NCBI RefSeq assembly: GCF_010686725.1
Contig: NZ_JAAGWZ010000002.1
Location: forward strand, 310,001 to 374,000
Origin: Galbitalea soli
GTDB lineage: Bacteria > Actinomycetota > Actinomycetes > Actinomycetales > Microbacteriaceae
Length of the DNA: 64,000 nt
Direction: 5' to 3'
The notes beneath the pieces were generated by a model. It made no database searches. It saw only the letters and a list, made by a program, of their open reading frames with translations, and was not told the DNA's origin. This document shows positions 56,059 to 64,000 of this stretch, in pieces (within the stretch, counting starts at the first letter, position 1; every line of letters starts with the position of its first letter). Made by a program: the position numbers and the translations under genes.

Positions 56059-57921
56059 TCAGACCAGCAGCTGGTGCTTCGCGAGGTCGCGGTAGAGCGG
56101 CACCGTGCCGACGAGCTCCGAGTGCGTGCCGACGCCGACCACGCGGCCGTGGTCGAGCACGATGATCTGATCGCTGTCGACCACCGTCGAGAGCCGGTGC
56201 GCGATGACGATGAGCGTGCGGTTCTCGGCGACCGCGTCGATCGCCTCGCGCAGCAGTTGCTCGTTGAGACCGTCGAGCGAGGAGGTGGACTCGTCGAGGA
56301 GCAGGATCGGCGGCGCGGCGAGCAGGGCCCGCGCGATGGCCAGTCGCTGGCGCTCGCCGCCCGACAGCATCACGCCGTCCTCGCCGACCGGCGCATCCAG
56401 ACCCAGTTCGTTGCGCTCGAGCACCTCGGTGAGGTTGACCGAGCGCAGCACCTCGACGCACTGCTCGTCGCTCGCGTCCGGCGTGGCGAGGGTGAGGTTC
56501 TGGCGCAGGGTGCCGGCGAGCACGGGGGCGTCCTGTTCGACGTACCCGATCTGGGCGCGCAGGGCGCCACGGTCGAGGGCGCGCACGTCCTCGCCGCCGA
56601 GCCGCACGACGCCCTCGGTGGGGTCGTAGAACCGCTCGATGAGCGCCAGGATCGTGCTCTTGCCCGCACCCGAGGGGCCGACGAGCGCCGTGCGTCGACC
56701 GCGCGGCACCGCGAAGCTCACCCCGTGCAGCACGGTGCGGTCGTGCTCGGGGAGGGCGTCCGGCGCGATGTCGGCGATCGCCTTCTCGGTCTCGGTGCGG
56801 TGCGCCTTCTCCGGGTAGCGGAACACCACGTCGTCGAAGCGCAGCGCATCCGTGGTCTCGATCGCGGGGGCGGGCACGATGCCCGCGTCGAGCTCGACCT
56901 CGCTCGGCAGCCCGATGATCTCCTCGATGCGGCCGAGGGCGCCGAGTGCCGAGTTCACCGAGGTCACCGCGCCGAAGGCGTTGCCGAGCGGCATCACGAG
57001 CAGGAAGAGGAAGATGATGAAGGAGGCGAGGTTGGCGATCGTGGTCTGTCCCGCCGCGACCCGGGCGCCGCCCACGCCGAGCACCACGAGGAAGCTCGCC
57101 TGCAGCGCGATCCCCGCGATCGGCACGACGAGCGCCGAGACCTTCGCCACGCGGATTCCCTGGGTCCAGGCGCCGCGCGCATCCTGCTCGATCGCCGCCA
57201 CCTCGCGCTCCGTCGCCCCGGCCGCGCGCACCGTGCGCACGGCGCTCACCGCGCGCTCCACCGCCGCCGCCAGGTCGCCCACCTTCTCCTGCTGCCGGCG
57301 ACTCGCCACCCGGATGCGACCGGAGAGCACGACCACGACCACCACCGAGAGAGCGATCACCGTCGCCGTGAGTCCGAGCAGCACGGGGTCGAGCAGGAAC
57401 ATCGCGATGAGGGAGCCGATGAAGATGAGCGCGCCGCCGATCGCGTCGACGAGCCCCTGCGTGAGCACCGCGTACAGGAGGGTCGTGTCGGAGCCGACCC
57501 GCGACACCAGGTCGCCCACGCGGCGCGTGTCGAATTCGCTGATGGGGAGGCCGAGCATCCGTCGCACCAGGCGCGTGCGGGCCGAGAGCACGACGCTCGT
57601 GCCGGTGCGCTGCAGCAGATAGTGCTGCACCCCGCTGATCAGCGCCGAGGCGACGACGAGCAGGATCACCAGGCCGACCAGCCCGCCGAGCGCCCCGCCG
57701 CGCTGCACGACGGTGATCAGCTCGCGCGTGATGAGCGGCACCGCGAGCGACGCCACGGCCCCCAGCACGCTGAGTACCGCGGTGAGGATGAGCGCGGCGC
57801 GGTGCTCCGCGAGGTAGGGCAGCAGCTGGCGGAAGGTGGCGCGCGGTCCGTCGTCCTTGCGGGGCCGGCCGAAGGGGGTGCGGCGCGCGCGGGAGGGGCG
57901 CGCGGCGGTGTCGGAGCTCAT
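56059..57921 (-). CDS. Type I ABC exporter (fused membrane and ATPase domains)
   Basis: A 620-residue half-transporter expected to act as a homodimer. Start at ATG 57921 (MSSDTAARPSRARRTPFGRP); the frame is open upstream without conservation. Six membrane segments lie between about 45 and 320 (LILTAVLSVLGAVASLAVPL first). The ATPase has Walker A GPSGAGKSTILALIERFYD, signature [20 protein letters not shown], Walker B ILLLDESTSSLDG and H-loop VIAHRLSTV. Related to multidrug and lipid exporters; substrate unknown. Divergent from the DrrA-like operon. Confidence 0.92.
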   Translation of the reverse strand: MSSDTAARPSRARRTPFGRPRKDDGPRATFRQLLPYLAEHRAALILTAVLSVLGAVASLAVPLITRELITVVQRGGALGGLVGLVILLVVASALISGVQHYLLQRTGTSVVLSARTRLVRRMLGLPISEFDTRRVGDLVSRVGSDTTLLYAVLTQGLVDAIGGALIFIGSLIAMFLLDPVLLGLTATVIALSVVVVVVLSGRIRVASRRQQEKVGDLAAAVERAVSAVRTVRAAGATEREVAAIEQDARGAWTQGIRVAKVSALVVPIAGIALQASFLVVLGVGGARVAAGQTTIANLASFIIFLFLLVMPLGNAFGAVTSVNSALGALGRIEEIIGLPSEVELDAGIVPAPAIETTDALRFDDVVFRYPEKAHRTETEKAIADIAPDALPEHDRTVLHGVSFAVPRGRRTALVGPSGAGKSTILALIERFYDPTEGVVRLGGEDVRALDRGALRAQIGYVEQDAPVLAGTLRQNLTLATPDASDEQCVEVLRSVNLTEVLERNELGLDAPVGEDGVMLSGGERQRLAIARALLAAPPILLLDESTSSLDGLNEQLLREAIDAVAENRTLIVIAHRLSTVVDSDQIIVLDHGRVVGVGTHSELVGTVPLYRDLAKHQLLV

Positions 57922-58045
57922 TGCTCCATTCTCCCGCTGCCGCGGCTGGGAGGCCGCCCGGGGCGGGACGCGGGGGACGAACGGCGCTCCGCCGGCGGGG
58001 TGTGTGGCCGAGCGCAACCCCTGCCGCGGTGTCGGTGGGCTGACC

Positions 58046-58059
58046 TAAGCTCGGGTATA
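58046..58059 (+). promoter_or_regulatory. Possible leaderless promoter of the DrrA-like operon
   Basis: TAAGCT (58046-58051) ends seven bases before ATG 58059, within a GACCTAAGCT sequence also present at the infA promoter (20391-20400). No ribosome-binding site lies between. Confidence 0.45.
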
Positions 58060-58985
58060 TGCCACAAGCAGTCATCTCCGCCGCACGGCTCACGAAGAAG
58101 TACAAGGATTTCGCCGCCGTCGACGGCATCTCCTTCGAGGTCGCGCCGGGGGAGTCCTTCGGCCTGCTCGGTCCCAACGGTGCAGGCAAGTCGACGACCA
58201 TGCGGATGGTGGGTGCCGTCTCCACGCGCACGAGCGGCGAGCTGAGCATCCTGGGTCTCGACCCCAACGACGCGGGGCCTGAGATCCGCTCCCAGCTCGG
58301 GGTCGTCCCCCAGCAGGACAACCTCGATCAAGAGCTGCGCGTGCGCGACAACCTCATCGTCTACGGCCGCTACTTCGGCATCCCGATGCGGGCGATCGGT
58401 CGCAAGGCCGATGAGCTGCTCGAGTTCGCCCAGCTGGCCGACCGCGCAAAGTCGAAGGTGGATGACCTCTCCGGCGGCATGAAGCGCCGGCTCACCATCG
58501 CGCGTGCCCTCGTGAACGACCCGCGCATCCTGCTTCTCGACGAACCGACGACGGGCCTCGACCCGCAGGCGCGGCACATCCTGTGGGACCGCCTGTTCCG
58601 ATTGAAGGAGCAGGGCACCACGCTCGTGCTCACCACGCACTACATGGACGAGGCCGAGCAGCTGTGCGACCGCCTCGTCGTCGTCGACAAGGGCACGATC
58701 ATGGCGGAGGGCTCGCCCGCCGCGCTCATTCGGGAGTACTCGAGCCGCGAGGTGCTGGAGGTGCGCTTCGGCTCCGATCGCAACGAGGAGGTCGCCGCGA
58801 AGCTCGCCGGGATCGGTGAGCGGCACGAGGTGCTGCCCGACCGGATCCTGATCTACAGCGAGAACGGCGAGGCCGAGCTCGCGAAGATCCATGCCGCGGG
58901 GTACCGCCCGATCACGAGCCTCGTGCGGCGCTCGAGCCTGGAGGACGTGTTCCTGCGTCTCACCGGACGGAGCCTCATCGAATGA
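58059..58985 (+). CDS. DrrA/NodI-like ABC transporter ATPase
   Basis: A 308-residue ATPase. Walker A GPNGAGKSTTMRMVGAVST, signature LSGGMKRRLTIARALVND, Walker B ILLLDEPTTGLDPQARH and H-loop LTTHYMDEAEQLCDRLVVVD. The C-terminal 80 residues (EYSSREVLEVRFGSDRNEEV onward) are the NodI/DrrA-type accessory domain. Such ATPases drive export of drugs, polysaccharides or glycolipids through ABC-2 permeases, two of which follow with 4-nt overlaps. Confidence 0.93.
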   Translation: MPQAVISAARLTKKYKDFAAVDGISFEVAPGESFGLLGPNGAGKSTTMRMVGAVSTRTSGELSILGLDPNDAGPEIRSQLGVVPQQDNLDQELRVRDNLIVYGRYFGIPMRAIGRKADELLEFAQLADRAKSKVDDLSGGMKRRLTIARALVNDPRILLLDEPTTGLDPQARHILWDRLFRLKEQGTTLVLTTHYMDEAEQLCDRLVVVDKGTIMAEGSPAALIREYSSREVLEVRFGSDRNEEVAAKLAGIGERHEVLPDRILIYSENGEAELAKIHAAGYRPITSLVRRSSLEDVFLRLTGRSLIE

Positions 58986-59812
58986 CCGCCGTGTCTGCAC
59001 TGCCCACCCGCCAGGCGCTCATCGCCGCGGGCGAGCGACCGCGTCGCTTCGGCTCCTGGTACGTTGCCGAGCACCGCATCCGGTCGATGCGCGCCTACGC
59101 GACCACCCTCATCGTCACGAGCTTCGCCAACCCCGCGGTGTACCTCTTCGCGCTCGGCATTGGACTCGGCAGTCTCGTCAACCGCTCGAGCGGCGGCGGC
59201 CTCGGCTACCTCGCCTTCGTCGCTCCGGCGCTCATCGCCTCCGCGGCGGTCACTGTCGCGGGCGAGGAATTCACCTACCCGATGATGATGGGCTTCAAGT
59301 GGAATCCCATCTTCTTCGCGATGAACGCCGCCCCGATCTCGGCCTACCAGATCGTGAACGGCATGGTGATCGCGGCGCTCGCCCGGATCCTTCCCACGGC
59401 GGCGGTCTACTTCGTCATCATGGTGCTCTTCGGGGCGGCCCCCTCCGGCGTCGCGGTCGTGCAGGTGCTCACCGCGGCCCTCACCGGCCTCGCGGTCGGG
59501 CTCGTCATCATGCCGTACACCGCGTCGATCGAGGAGGACAAGGGGCAGATGGCGATGATCCAGCGCTTCGGCATCCTCCCGATGTTCCTGTTCTCCGGCA
59601 CCTTCTTCCCGCTCACCCAGCTGCCGGTCGGTCTGCAGTGGATCGGCTGGATCTCGCCGCTCTGGCACGGCACGCAGCTCGGGCGCGTGTTCAACTACGG
59701 CATGGTCGAGCCGGCCTGGCTCACGGTCATCCACCTCGTGTACCTGCTGGCGCTGTGCGCCGTGGGCTGGCGGCTCGCCAGGCGTGTCTTCGCCCGGAGG
59801 CTGAACAAATGA
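58982..59812 (+). CDS. ABC-2 type permease 1
   Basis: A 276-residue membrane protein with six hydrophobic segments in the ABC-2 arrangement. The interface helix region RFGSWYVAEHRIRSMRAYAT precedes the first segment; FVAPALIASAAVTVAGEEFT and MFLFSGTFFPLTQLPVGLQW are family hallmarks. Overlaps the ATPase gene by ATGA and the second permease gene by 4 nt. With permease 2 it probably forms a heterodimer. Confidence 0.9.
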   Translation: MTAVSALPTRQALIAAGERPRRFGSWYVAEHRIRSMRAYATTLIVTSFANPAVYLFALGIGLGSLVNRSSGGGLGYLAFVAPALIASAAVTVAGEEFTYPMMMGFKWNPIFFAMNAAPISAYQIVNGMVIAALARILPTAAVYFVIMVLFGAAPSGVAVVQVLTAALTGLAVGLVIMPYTASIEEDKGQMAMIQRFGILPMFLFSGTFFPLTQLPVGLQWIGWISPLWHGTQLGRVFNYGMVEPAWLTVIHLVYLLALCAVGWRLARRVFARRLNK

Positions 59813-60645
59813 CGAGCACACCCACCGTGCCCTCCCTCGTGCCGCCGACGGTGCGGCCACGACTGCTCGGCGCGCTCTACGCGGGCAACGCCCGGGCCGT
59901 GGTGAGTCGCGGCGCGCTCGCCACCCGCAGCACCAACTACCTCGTCGTGCTGAGCGGCTTCTTCGAGCCGATCTTCTACCTCGTCTCTCTCGGCTACGGG
60001 CTCAACAAACTCGTCGGCACGGTCGAGACGACCACCGGGCAACCCGTCAGCTACGCGGCGTTCATCGCGCCCGCACTGCTCGCGGTCGCCGCCATGAACG
60101 GGGCGATCTACGACTCGACGTGGAACGTCTTCTTCAAGATGAACTACTCGAAGCTGTACTCCGGCATGCTGAGCACCTCGCTCGGTCCGCTCGACGTCGC
60201 GCTCGGCGAGATCCTGCTCGCCCTCGCCCGCGGCGGCGTCTACGCGATCGGCTTCATGATCGTGATGCAGGTGCTCGGGCTCAATCTCGCGTGGACGGCG
60301 ATCCTCGCCCTGCCCGCCGTGCTGCTCATCGCCTTCGGCTTCGCGAGCTTCGGCATGGCCGTCACGAGCTACATGAAGACCTTCCAGCAGATGGACTGGA
60401 TCAACTTCGTGATGATGCCCATGTTCCTGTTCTCGGCCACCTTCTACCCGGTCACGGTCTACCCGCCCGTCGTTCAGGTGATCGTCGAGGCGCTGCCGCT
60501 CTGGCAGGGCGTGGAGCTCGTTCGCGGGCTCACCACGGGGGCGCTCTCGATCGCGATGCTCGGCCACGTGCTGTACTTCGCGGTCATGATCGCGATCGGC
60601 CTCGTGTTCACGACGCGGCGGCTGCGGGCCCTCTTCCTCGACTGA
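59809..60645 (+). CDS. ABC-2 type permease 2
   Basis: A 278-residue paralogue of permease 1 from ATG 59809, overlapping it by ATGA. Shared landmarks: a proline-rich head, SGFFEPIFYLVSLGYGLNKL, FIAPALLAVAAMNGAIYDST, and MMPMFLFSATFYPVTVYPPV. Six membrane segments. The frame is open upstream inside the previous gene but is not used. Last gene of the three-gene exporter; a hairpin follows. Confidence 0.9.
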   Translation: MTSTPTVPSLVPPTVRPRLLGALYAGNARAVVSRGALATRSTNYLVVLSGFFEPIFYLVSLGYGLNKLVGTVETTTGQPVSYAAFIAPALLAVAAMNGAIYDSTWNVFFKMNYSKLYSGMLSTSLGPLDVALGEILLALARGGVYAIGFMIVMQVLGLNLAWTAILALPAVLLIAFGFASFGMAVTSYMKTFQQMDWINFVMMPMFLFSATFYPVTVYPPVVQVIVEALPLWQGVELVRGLTTGALSIAMLGHVLYFAVMIAIGLVFTTRRLRALFLD

Positions 60646-60688
60646 GCGCACAGCCTCCGCCGCGTACCCGACCGCGCGGAGTGTGCGC
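60646..60688. terminator. Hairpin between convergent permease and ribokinase genes
   Basis: GCGCACA (60646-60652) and CTCCG (60655-60659) pair with TGTGCGC (60682-60688) and CGGAG (60677-60681) around a 17-nt loop. It directly follows the permease stop in the 67-bp convergent gap and could act in both directions. Confidence 0.45.
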
Positions 60689-60712
60689 CGTGGCGCGGTG
60701 GCTGCGCCGCGG

Positions 60713-61720
60713 TCAGCCCTCCCGCGGCGGCTGCGCGCCGTGATACTGCACGGCCTCGCCACCCGCGACCACCCCGGCCTCCACCGCTGCGCCCAGCTCG
60801 CTGCCGCGCACGAGCGCGGCGCACAGCGCACCGACGAAGGCGTCTCCGGCGCCGGTCGTGTCCACGACGGTGACCGGCCGGGACGGAACGCGCGCGGTGA
60901 CCCGGCCATCCGACCACACGGCGCCCGCGCCCCCGAGGGTGATCACGGCCGAGCGGGCACGAGCCGCGAGCTCGACGACCGCGTCGGCGGCGGCATCCGC
61001 GAGCGTGTCGGCATCCGGCGCATCCCCGGACTGATCCGCGCGCGCGTCCGCCGCGCCCCCCAGGAGGCTGTCGCGCCCGAGCAGGGCCGCCGCCTCGGTC
61101 TCGTTGACGACGAGCGGGTCGCACAGCGCGAGCAGTTCCGCCCCGACCGCGCGGAACGGCGAGAGGTTGAGCGCGAACCGTGCGCCCGCATCCACCGCGA
61201 CGCGCGCAGCCGCGGCGACCACGTCGAGCGGGACCTCCAGCTGGGCGAGCAGCACCCCGCCGGGTGACGCCAGGGCCGCGACCGCCGCGGACACGGTCTG
61301 CCGGTCCAGCGCCTGGTTGGCCCCGGGCGCGACGACGATCGTGTTCTCGCCGTCGCCCGCCACGGTGATCAGGGCGACCCCGGTGGGGCGGTCGACGCGG
61401 CCGAGGTGCGTGACGTCGACGCCGGCGTGGGCCAGGTCATCCGCCATGTCGTCGCCGGCCGGGTCGTTCCCGACCGCGCCGATGAAGACCGGATGCCCGC
61501 CCGCCCGCGCCGCGGACGCCGCCTGGTTCGCGCCCTTGCCGCCGGGCCCCGAGGCGAGCGTTCCGCCCAGCAGGGTCTCGCCGGGCCGCGGGAGCCGCTC
61601 CACCGCCACCGTGAGGTCGCGGTTCGCCGAGCCCAGCACGAGGAGTCGCGCGGCGGCGGGCTGCGCGGCGGTCGCGCGCGCGGCCGCGGATTCCCGCGCA
61701 GACCCATCCGGCCCGGTCAT
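60713..61720 (-). CDS. rbsK: Ribokinase (PfkB family)
   Basis: A 335-residue sugar kinase. N-terminal substrate motif GGKGANQAASAARAGG with LVLGSANRDLTVAVERLPRP before it; C-terminal catalytic DTTGAGDAFVGALCAALVRG holds the general base aspartate. A 25-residue Ala/Arg-rich lead and an alanine/aspartate insertion (about 218-245, SLLGGAADARADQSGDAPDA) are extra. It phosphorylates ribose or a close sugar. It starts 4 bp after ribH on the same strand, so it looks co-transcribed with the riboflavin genes, which is unusual. Confidence 0.88.
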   Translation of the reverse strand: MTGPDGSARESAAARATAAQPAAARLLVLGSANRDLTVAVERLPRPGETLLGGTLASGPGGKGANQAASAARAGGHPVFIGAVGNDPAGDDMADDLAHAGVDVTHLGRVDRPTGVALITVAGDGENTIVVAPGANQALDRQTVSAAVAALASPGGVLLAQLEVPLDVVAAAARVAVDAGARFALNLSPFRAVGAELLALCDPLVVNETEAAALLGRDSLLGGAADARADQSGDAPDADTLADAAADAVVELAARARSAVITLGGAGAVWSDGRVTARVPSRPVTVVDTTGAGDAFVGALCAALVRGSELGAAVEAGVVAGGEAVQYHGAQPPREG

Positions 61721-61724
61721 CCGG

Positions 61725-62198
61725 TCAGGCCCCGCGAATCGCGCGCAGTGTGAGGGCGGTCGCGACCGCGGCCTCGGCGGCCTCGCGCCCCTTGTCCTCC
61801 TTGGAGCCGGGCAGGCCGGCGCGGTCGAGGCCCTGCTGCTCGTCGTCGAGGGTGAGCACGCCGAAGCCGATCGGCTTGCCGGTCGCCAGGCTCGCCTGGG
61901 TGATCCCCGAGGTGGCGGCGTCGGAGACGAACTCGAAGTGGGGCGTGCCGCCGCGGATGATCACGCCCAGCGCGACCACCGCATCCGCCCCGTTCTGGAG
62001 CGCCGCCTGGCTCACGACCGGCAGCTCGAAGCTGCCCGGCACGCGCACCTCGGTGACCTCGACGTTCGCCTCCGCGAGCGCGGCGCGGGCGCCCGCGAGC
62101 AGCCCGTTCGTGATCTCCTCGTGCCACTGGCCGGCGACGATCGTCACCTTCAGGCCCGTTCCGTCCAGCCGGATGCTGGGCGCACCGTCTCCGCTCAT
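61725..62198 (-). CDS. ribH: 6,7-dimethyl-8-ribityllumazine synthase
   Basis: A 157-residue enzyme, usual length, joining the pyrimidine and the four-carbon unit to make the riboflavin precursor. Conserved VPGSFELPVVSQAAL, GVIIRGGTPHFEFVSDAATSGI-type active-site segment (with its histidine) and KPIGFGVLTLDDEQQ are present. ATG 62198 overlaps the ribBA stop (ATGA). The enzyme forms large capsid-like assemblies in many bacteria. Confidence 0.97.
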   Translation of the reverse strand: MSGDGAPSIRLDGTGLKVTIVAGQWHEEITNGLLAGARAALAEANVEVTEVRVPGSFELPVVSQAALQNGADAVVALGVIIRGGTPHFEFVSDAATSGITQASLATGKPIGFGVLTLDDEQQGLDRAGLPGSKEDKGREAAEAAVATALTLRAIRGA

Positions 62199-63481
62199 GC
62201 GTCGTTTCCTTTCTGTCCGGCCACGACGCGGTCGTCGAGCTCGGTGGTGTCGGGGAGGACGTGACCCATACGGTCGCGCTTCGCCTCCAGGTAGGCCTCG
62301 TTGTACTCGTTGACCCCGACCACGAGCGGCACCCGGTCGAGCACGGTGATGCCGCGCTCCTCGAGCTGACGCAGCTTCTCGGGGTTGTTGGTGATCGCGC
62401 GAACGCGCGAGATGCCGAGATCGTCGAGGATCGCGACCGCGGCGCCGTAGTCACGGCCGTCGGCCGGGAAGCCGAGCGCGAGGTTCGCATCGAGGGTGTC
62501 GAGGCCGTCCTCCTGCAGGCGGTAGGCCTTCAGCTTGTTGATGAGCCCGATCCCGCGCCCCTCGTGGCCCCGCATGTAGATCACGACCCCGCCCTCGGCG
62601 TGGATCGCGTCGAGCGCGGCGTCCAGCTGCGGACCGCACTCGCACTTCTCCGAGCCGAACACCTCGCCGGTGACGCACTCCGAGTGCACCCGCAGGAGGG
62701 TGCCGTCGGTGGGGCTGCCGGAGAGGATCGCGAGGTGGTCGGCGCCGGTCATCCGGTCGCGGTAGGCGCGGAACCGGAATCGCCCGTGCTCCGTGGGCAC
62801 CGTCGTCTCGACCTCGAAGATGACGCGCGAGCTCTCGGGGATCTCGACCGCGAGCGGCACCTCCTCGTGCGGGTGGCACTCGTTGAGGTAGTCGATGAGG
62901 GCCGCGATCGTCACGACGGGCAGCTCGTTCGCCTCGCCCAGCTCGATGAGGCCGGGCAGGCGCATCATCTCGCCGTCCTCCGCGACGATCTCGCCGATCG
63001 CCGCGACCGGGGTGAGGCCGGCGAGCTTCAGCAGGTCGATCGCGGCCTCGGTGTGACCCGCGCGCACCCGGACCCCGCCGTCCGCAGCGCGGAGCGGCAG
63101 GATATGACCGGGACGGTTGAGGCTGGCCGGCGTCGAGCCCATGTCGGCGAGCACGCGCAGGGTGTGCGCACGATCGGCCGCGCTGATGCCCGTGCTGAGG
63201 CGGTCGGAGGCGTCCACGGTGATCGTGTAGGCGGTGCCGAGCGGATCCTGGTTGTCGGAGACCATCAGCGGGAGTTCAAGGCGATCCGCGATCTCATTCG
63301 TCATGGGCGCGCAGATGAAGCCGGAGGTGTTGCGGATCGTCCAGGCCAGCCACTCCTGCGTCGCGGACTCGGCGGCGAGGATGACATCGCCCTCGTTCTC
63401 GCGACTCTCGTTGTCGGCCACGATGACGGGTCGGCCGGCGCGCAGGGCGTCCAGCGCGGCGGGGATCTCGGCGAGGCTCAC
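62195..63481 (-). CDS. ribBA: Bifunctional DHBP synthase/GTP cyclohydrolase II
   Basis: A 428-residue fusion supplying both riboflavin precursors. GTG 63481 (MSLAEIPAALDALRAG) overlaps the ribE stop as GTGA; the frame runs further upstream through ribE but is not used. The RibB half (1-205) has DNESRENEGDVILAAE and RPGHILPLRAADGGVRVRAG. The RibA half (210-428) has zinc-binding cysteines in SECVTGEVFGSEKCECGPQL and GTP-site YMRGHEGRGIGLINKLKAY. Second gene of the rib operon. Confidence 0.97.
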   Translation of the reverse strand: MSLAEIPAALDALRAGRPVIVADNESRENEGDVILAAESATQEWLAWTIRNTSGFICAPMTNEIADRLELPLMVSDNQDPLGTAYTITVDASDRLSTGISAADRAHTLRVLADMGSTPASLNRPGHILPLRAADGGVRVRAGHTEAAIDLLKLAGLTPVAAIGEIVAEDGEMMRLPGLIELGEANELPVVTIAALIDYLNECHPHEEVPLAVEIPESSRVIFEVETTVPTEHGRFRFRAYRDRMTGADHLAILSGSPTDGTLLRVHSECVTGEVFGSEKCECGPQLDAALDAIHAEGGVVIYMRGHEGRGIGLINKLKAYRLQEDGLDTLDANLALGFPADGRDYGAAVAILDDLGISRVRAITNNPEKLRQLEERGITVLDRVPLVVGVNEYNEAYLEAKRDRMGHVLPDTTELDDRVVAGQKGNDA

Positions 63482-64000
63482 AGGAGCACCCCCTCGGTGT
63501 CGCGGGCGGCGGCGGGCGCGCCCTGGGTGTCGTGGGCGGCGGGGTGCACGCCCTGAGTGTCGTGGGCGGCGGGGTGCACGTCCTGAGTGGAGAACGCGGT
63601 CAGGCGCTCGACCTGGCGAGCCAGGACATCCGTCTCGATGTTCACGGCGTCGCCGACGGCCTTCGCGCCGAGCGTCGTGGCGGTGAGGGTCTCGGGAATC
63701 AGCGACACCTCGAACCACGCCTCCGCCTCGCCGGGCTCGCTGACGTCGCTCACCGTGAGCGAGACGCCGTCGACGGCGATCGAGCCCTTGCGGGTGACGA
63801 GCGGGGCGTGCACGGGGTCGAGGGAGAAGCGCAGCACGCGCCACGCGCTGCCCGGGGTCGAGGCGAGCAGGATGCTCGTGCCGTCGATGTGCCCCTGCAC
63901 GATGTGCCCGCCGATGCGGTCGCCGACCTTCGCGGCGCGCTCCAGATTCACCCGGGTGCCGGGCGCCAGGTTCGCGATGGTGCTCTGCGCGATGGTCTCG
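63478..64000 (-). CDS. ribE: Riboflavin synthase alpha subunit, 5' end beyond window
   Basis: The frame stays open to base 64000 without a needed start, so the N-terminal part is outside the window. Visible: GTRVNLERAAKVGDRIGGHI and the substrate loop QGHIDGTSILLAST at the end of one barrel, then DGVSLTVSDVSE in the second barrel, as in the dismutating riboflavin synthase trimer. The C-terminal 35 residues after QVERLTAF are decapeptide repeats (VHPAAHDTQG type). The stop overlaps ribBA. An FMN riboswitch, if present, would be upstream of the window edge. Confidence 0.93.
   Translation of the reverse strand, partial: ETIAQSTIANLAPGTRVNLERAAKVGDRIGGHIVQGHIDGTSILLASTPGSAWRVLRFSLDPVHAPLVTRKGSIAVDGVSLTVSDVSEPGEAEAWFEVSLIPETLTATTLGAKAVGDAVNIETDVLARQVERLTAFSTQDVHPAAHDTQGVHPAAHDTQGAPAAARDTEGVLL
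63491..63580 (-). repeat. 30-bp coding tandem repeat at the end of ribE
   Basis: Three 30-bp units (63491-63520, 63521-63550, 63551-63580); the last two differ at one base, the first is more diverged. A partial fourth unit follows at 63581. They keep the ribE frame and encode repeated decapeptides of the form VHPAAHDTQG. Confidence 0.9.

Noticed and set aside
55640-56095. Collagen-like PGPRI repeat protein across the 15-bp array
   Set aside because: The frame has no supported start, overlaps the RNA methyltransferase gene, and the repeat lies between two convergent stops.
63491-63580. 30-bp repeats as a CRISPR array
   Set aside because: The units are directly adjacent, without unique spacers, and lie in the ribE reading frame.

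Overview
The window is a high-GC actinobacterial chromosome segment. It has GTG starts throughout, many ATGA/GTGA overlaps between cistrons, a zinc-type L36, a short adenylate kinase and duplicated-CIRCE control of groES. Gene order and protein style (DUF5122/PKD secreted proteins, small DUF4190 membrane proteins, alanine/lysine-rich tails on ribosomal proteins) suggest the Microbacteriaceae or a close relative; this is inference, with no 16S gene in the window. No phage, insertion sequence, CRISPR array, rRNA or tRNA gene was found.

Layout. 1-5063: two tandem paralogous secreted propeller/FN3/PKD proteins, the first cut by the window edge. 5138-7191: a two-component regulator and sensor kinase. 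7595-17350: the S10-spc ribosomal run rpsJ to rplO. 17490-20238: secY-adk-map. 20499-23700: infA-rpmJ-rpsM-rpsK-rpoA-rplQ, ending in a strong terminator. Neither S14 (rpsN) nor S4 (rpsD) is in its classical place. 23769-27691: a tandem GNAT protein, a membrane glycosyltransferase with an apparent CTG start, and truA. 27859-28829: rplM-rpsI. 28857-34608: glmM, coaA (reverse), glmS, acpS and alr, which supply amino-sugar, CoA/ACP and D-alanine precursors for envelope synthesis. 34605-37360: tsaE-tsaB-rimI-tsaD for tRNA t6A. 37485-38868: three DUF4190-type small membrane proteins. 38865-40040: a reverse-strand THUMP-like methyltransferase. 40190-40486: groES under a promoter flanked by two CIRCE operators.

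41848-47788 is a branched-chain amino-acid ABC importer split into two convergent units: livK on the plus strand and livH-livM-livG-livF on the minus strand. Between the two ends lies a terminator and a roughly 360-bp inverted-repeat element. LivH carries an extra exported N-terminal domain, and a GlnR-box-like motif sits ahead of the livK promoter. 48033-55931: guaB, a CAP-like secreted protein, an oxidoreductase, a DD-carboxypeptidase (PBP4 class) with an altered third motif, pncA, an aldehyde dehydrogenase and a SpoU-type RNA methyltransferase. 56059-60645: a type I ABC exporter divergent from a DrrA-like ATPase with two ABC-2 permeases. 60713-64000: ribE-ribBA-ribH with a ribokinase gene 4 nt downstream.

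Most of the window is conserved housekeeping content. I did not find a clear new multi-gene system. The most unusual items are the inverted-repeat element between livK and livF, the LivH fusion, the L15 histone-like tail, the altered DacB motif, and a recurring TANNNT-to-start spacing that suggests leaderless mRNAs.
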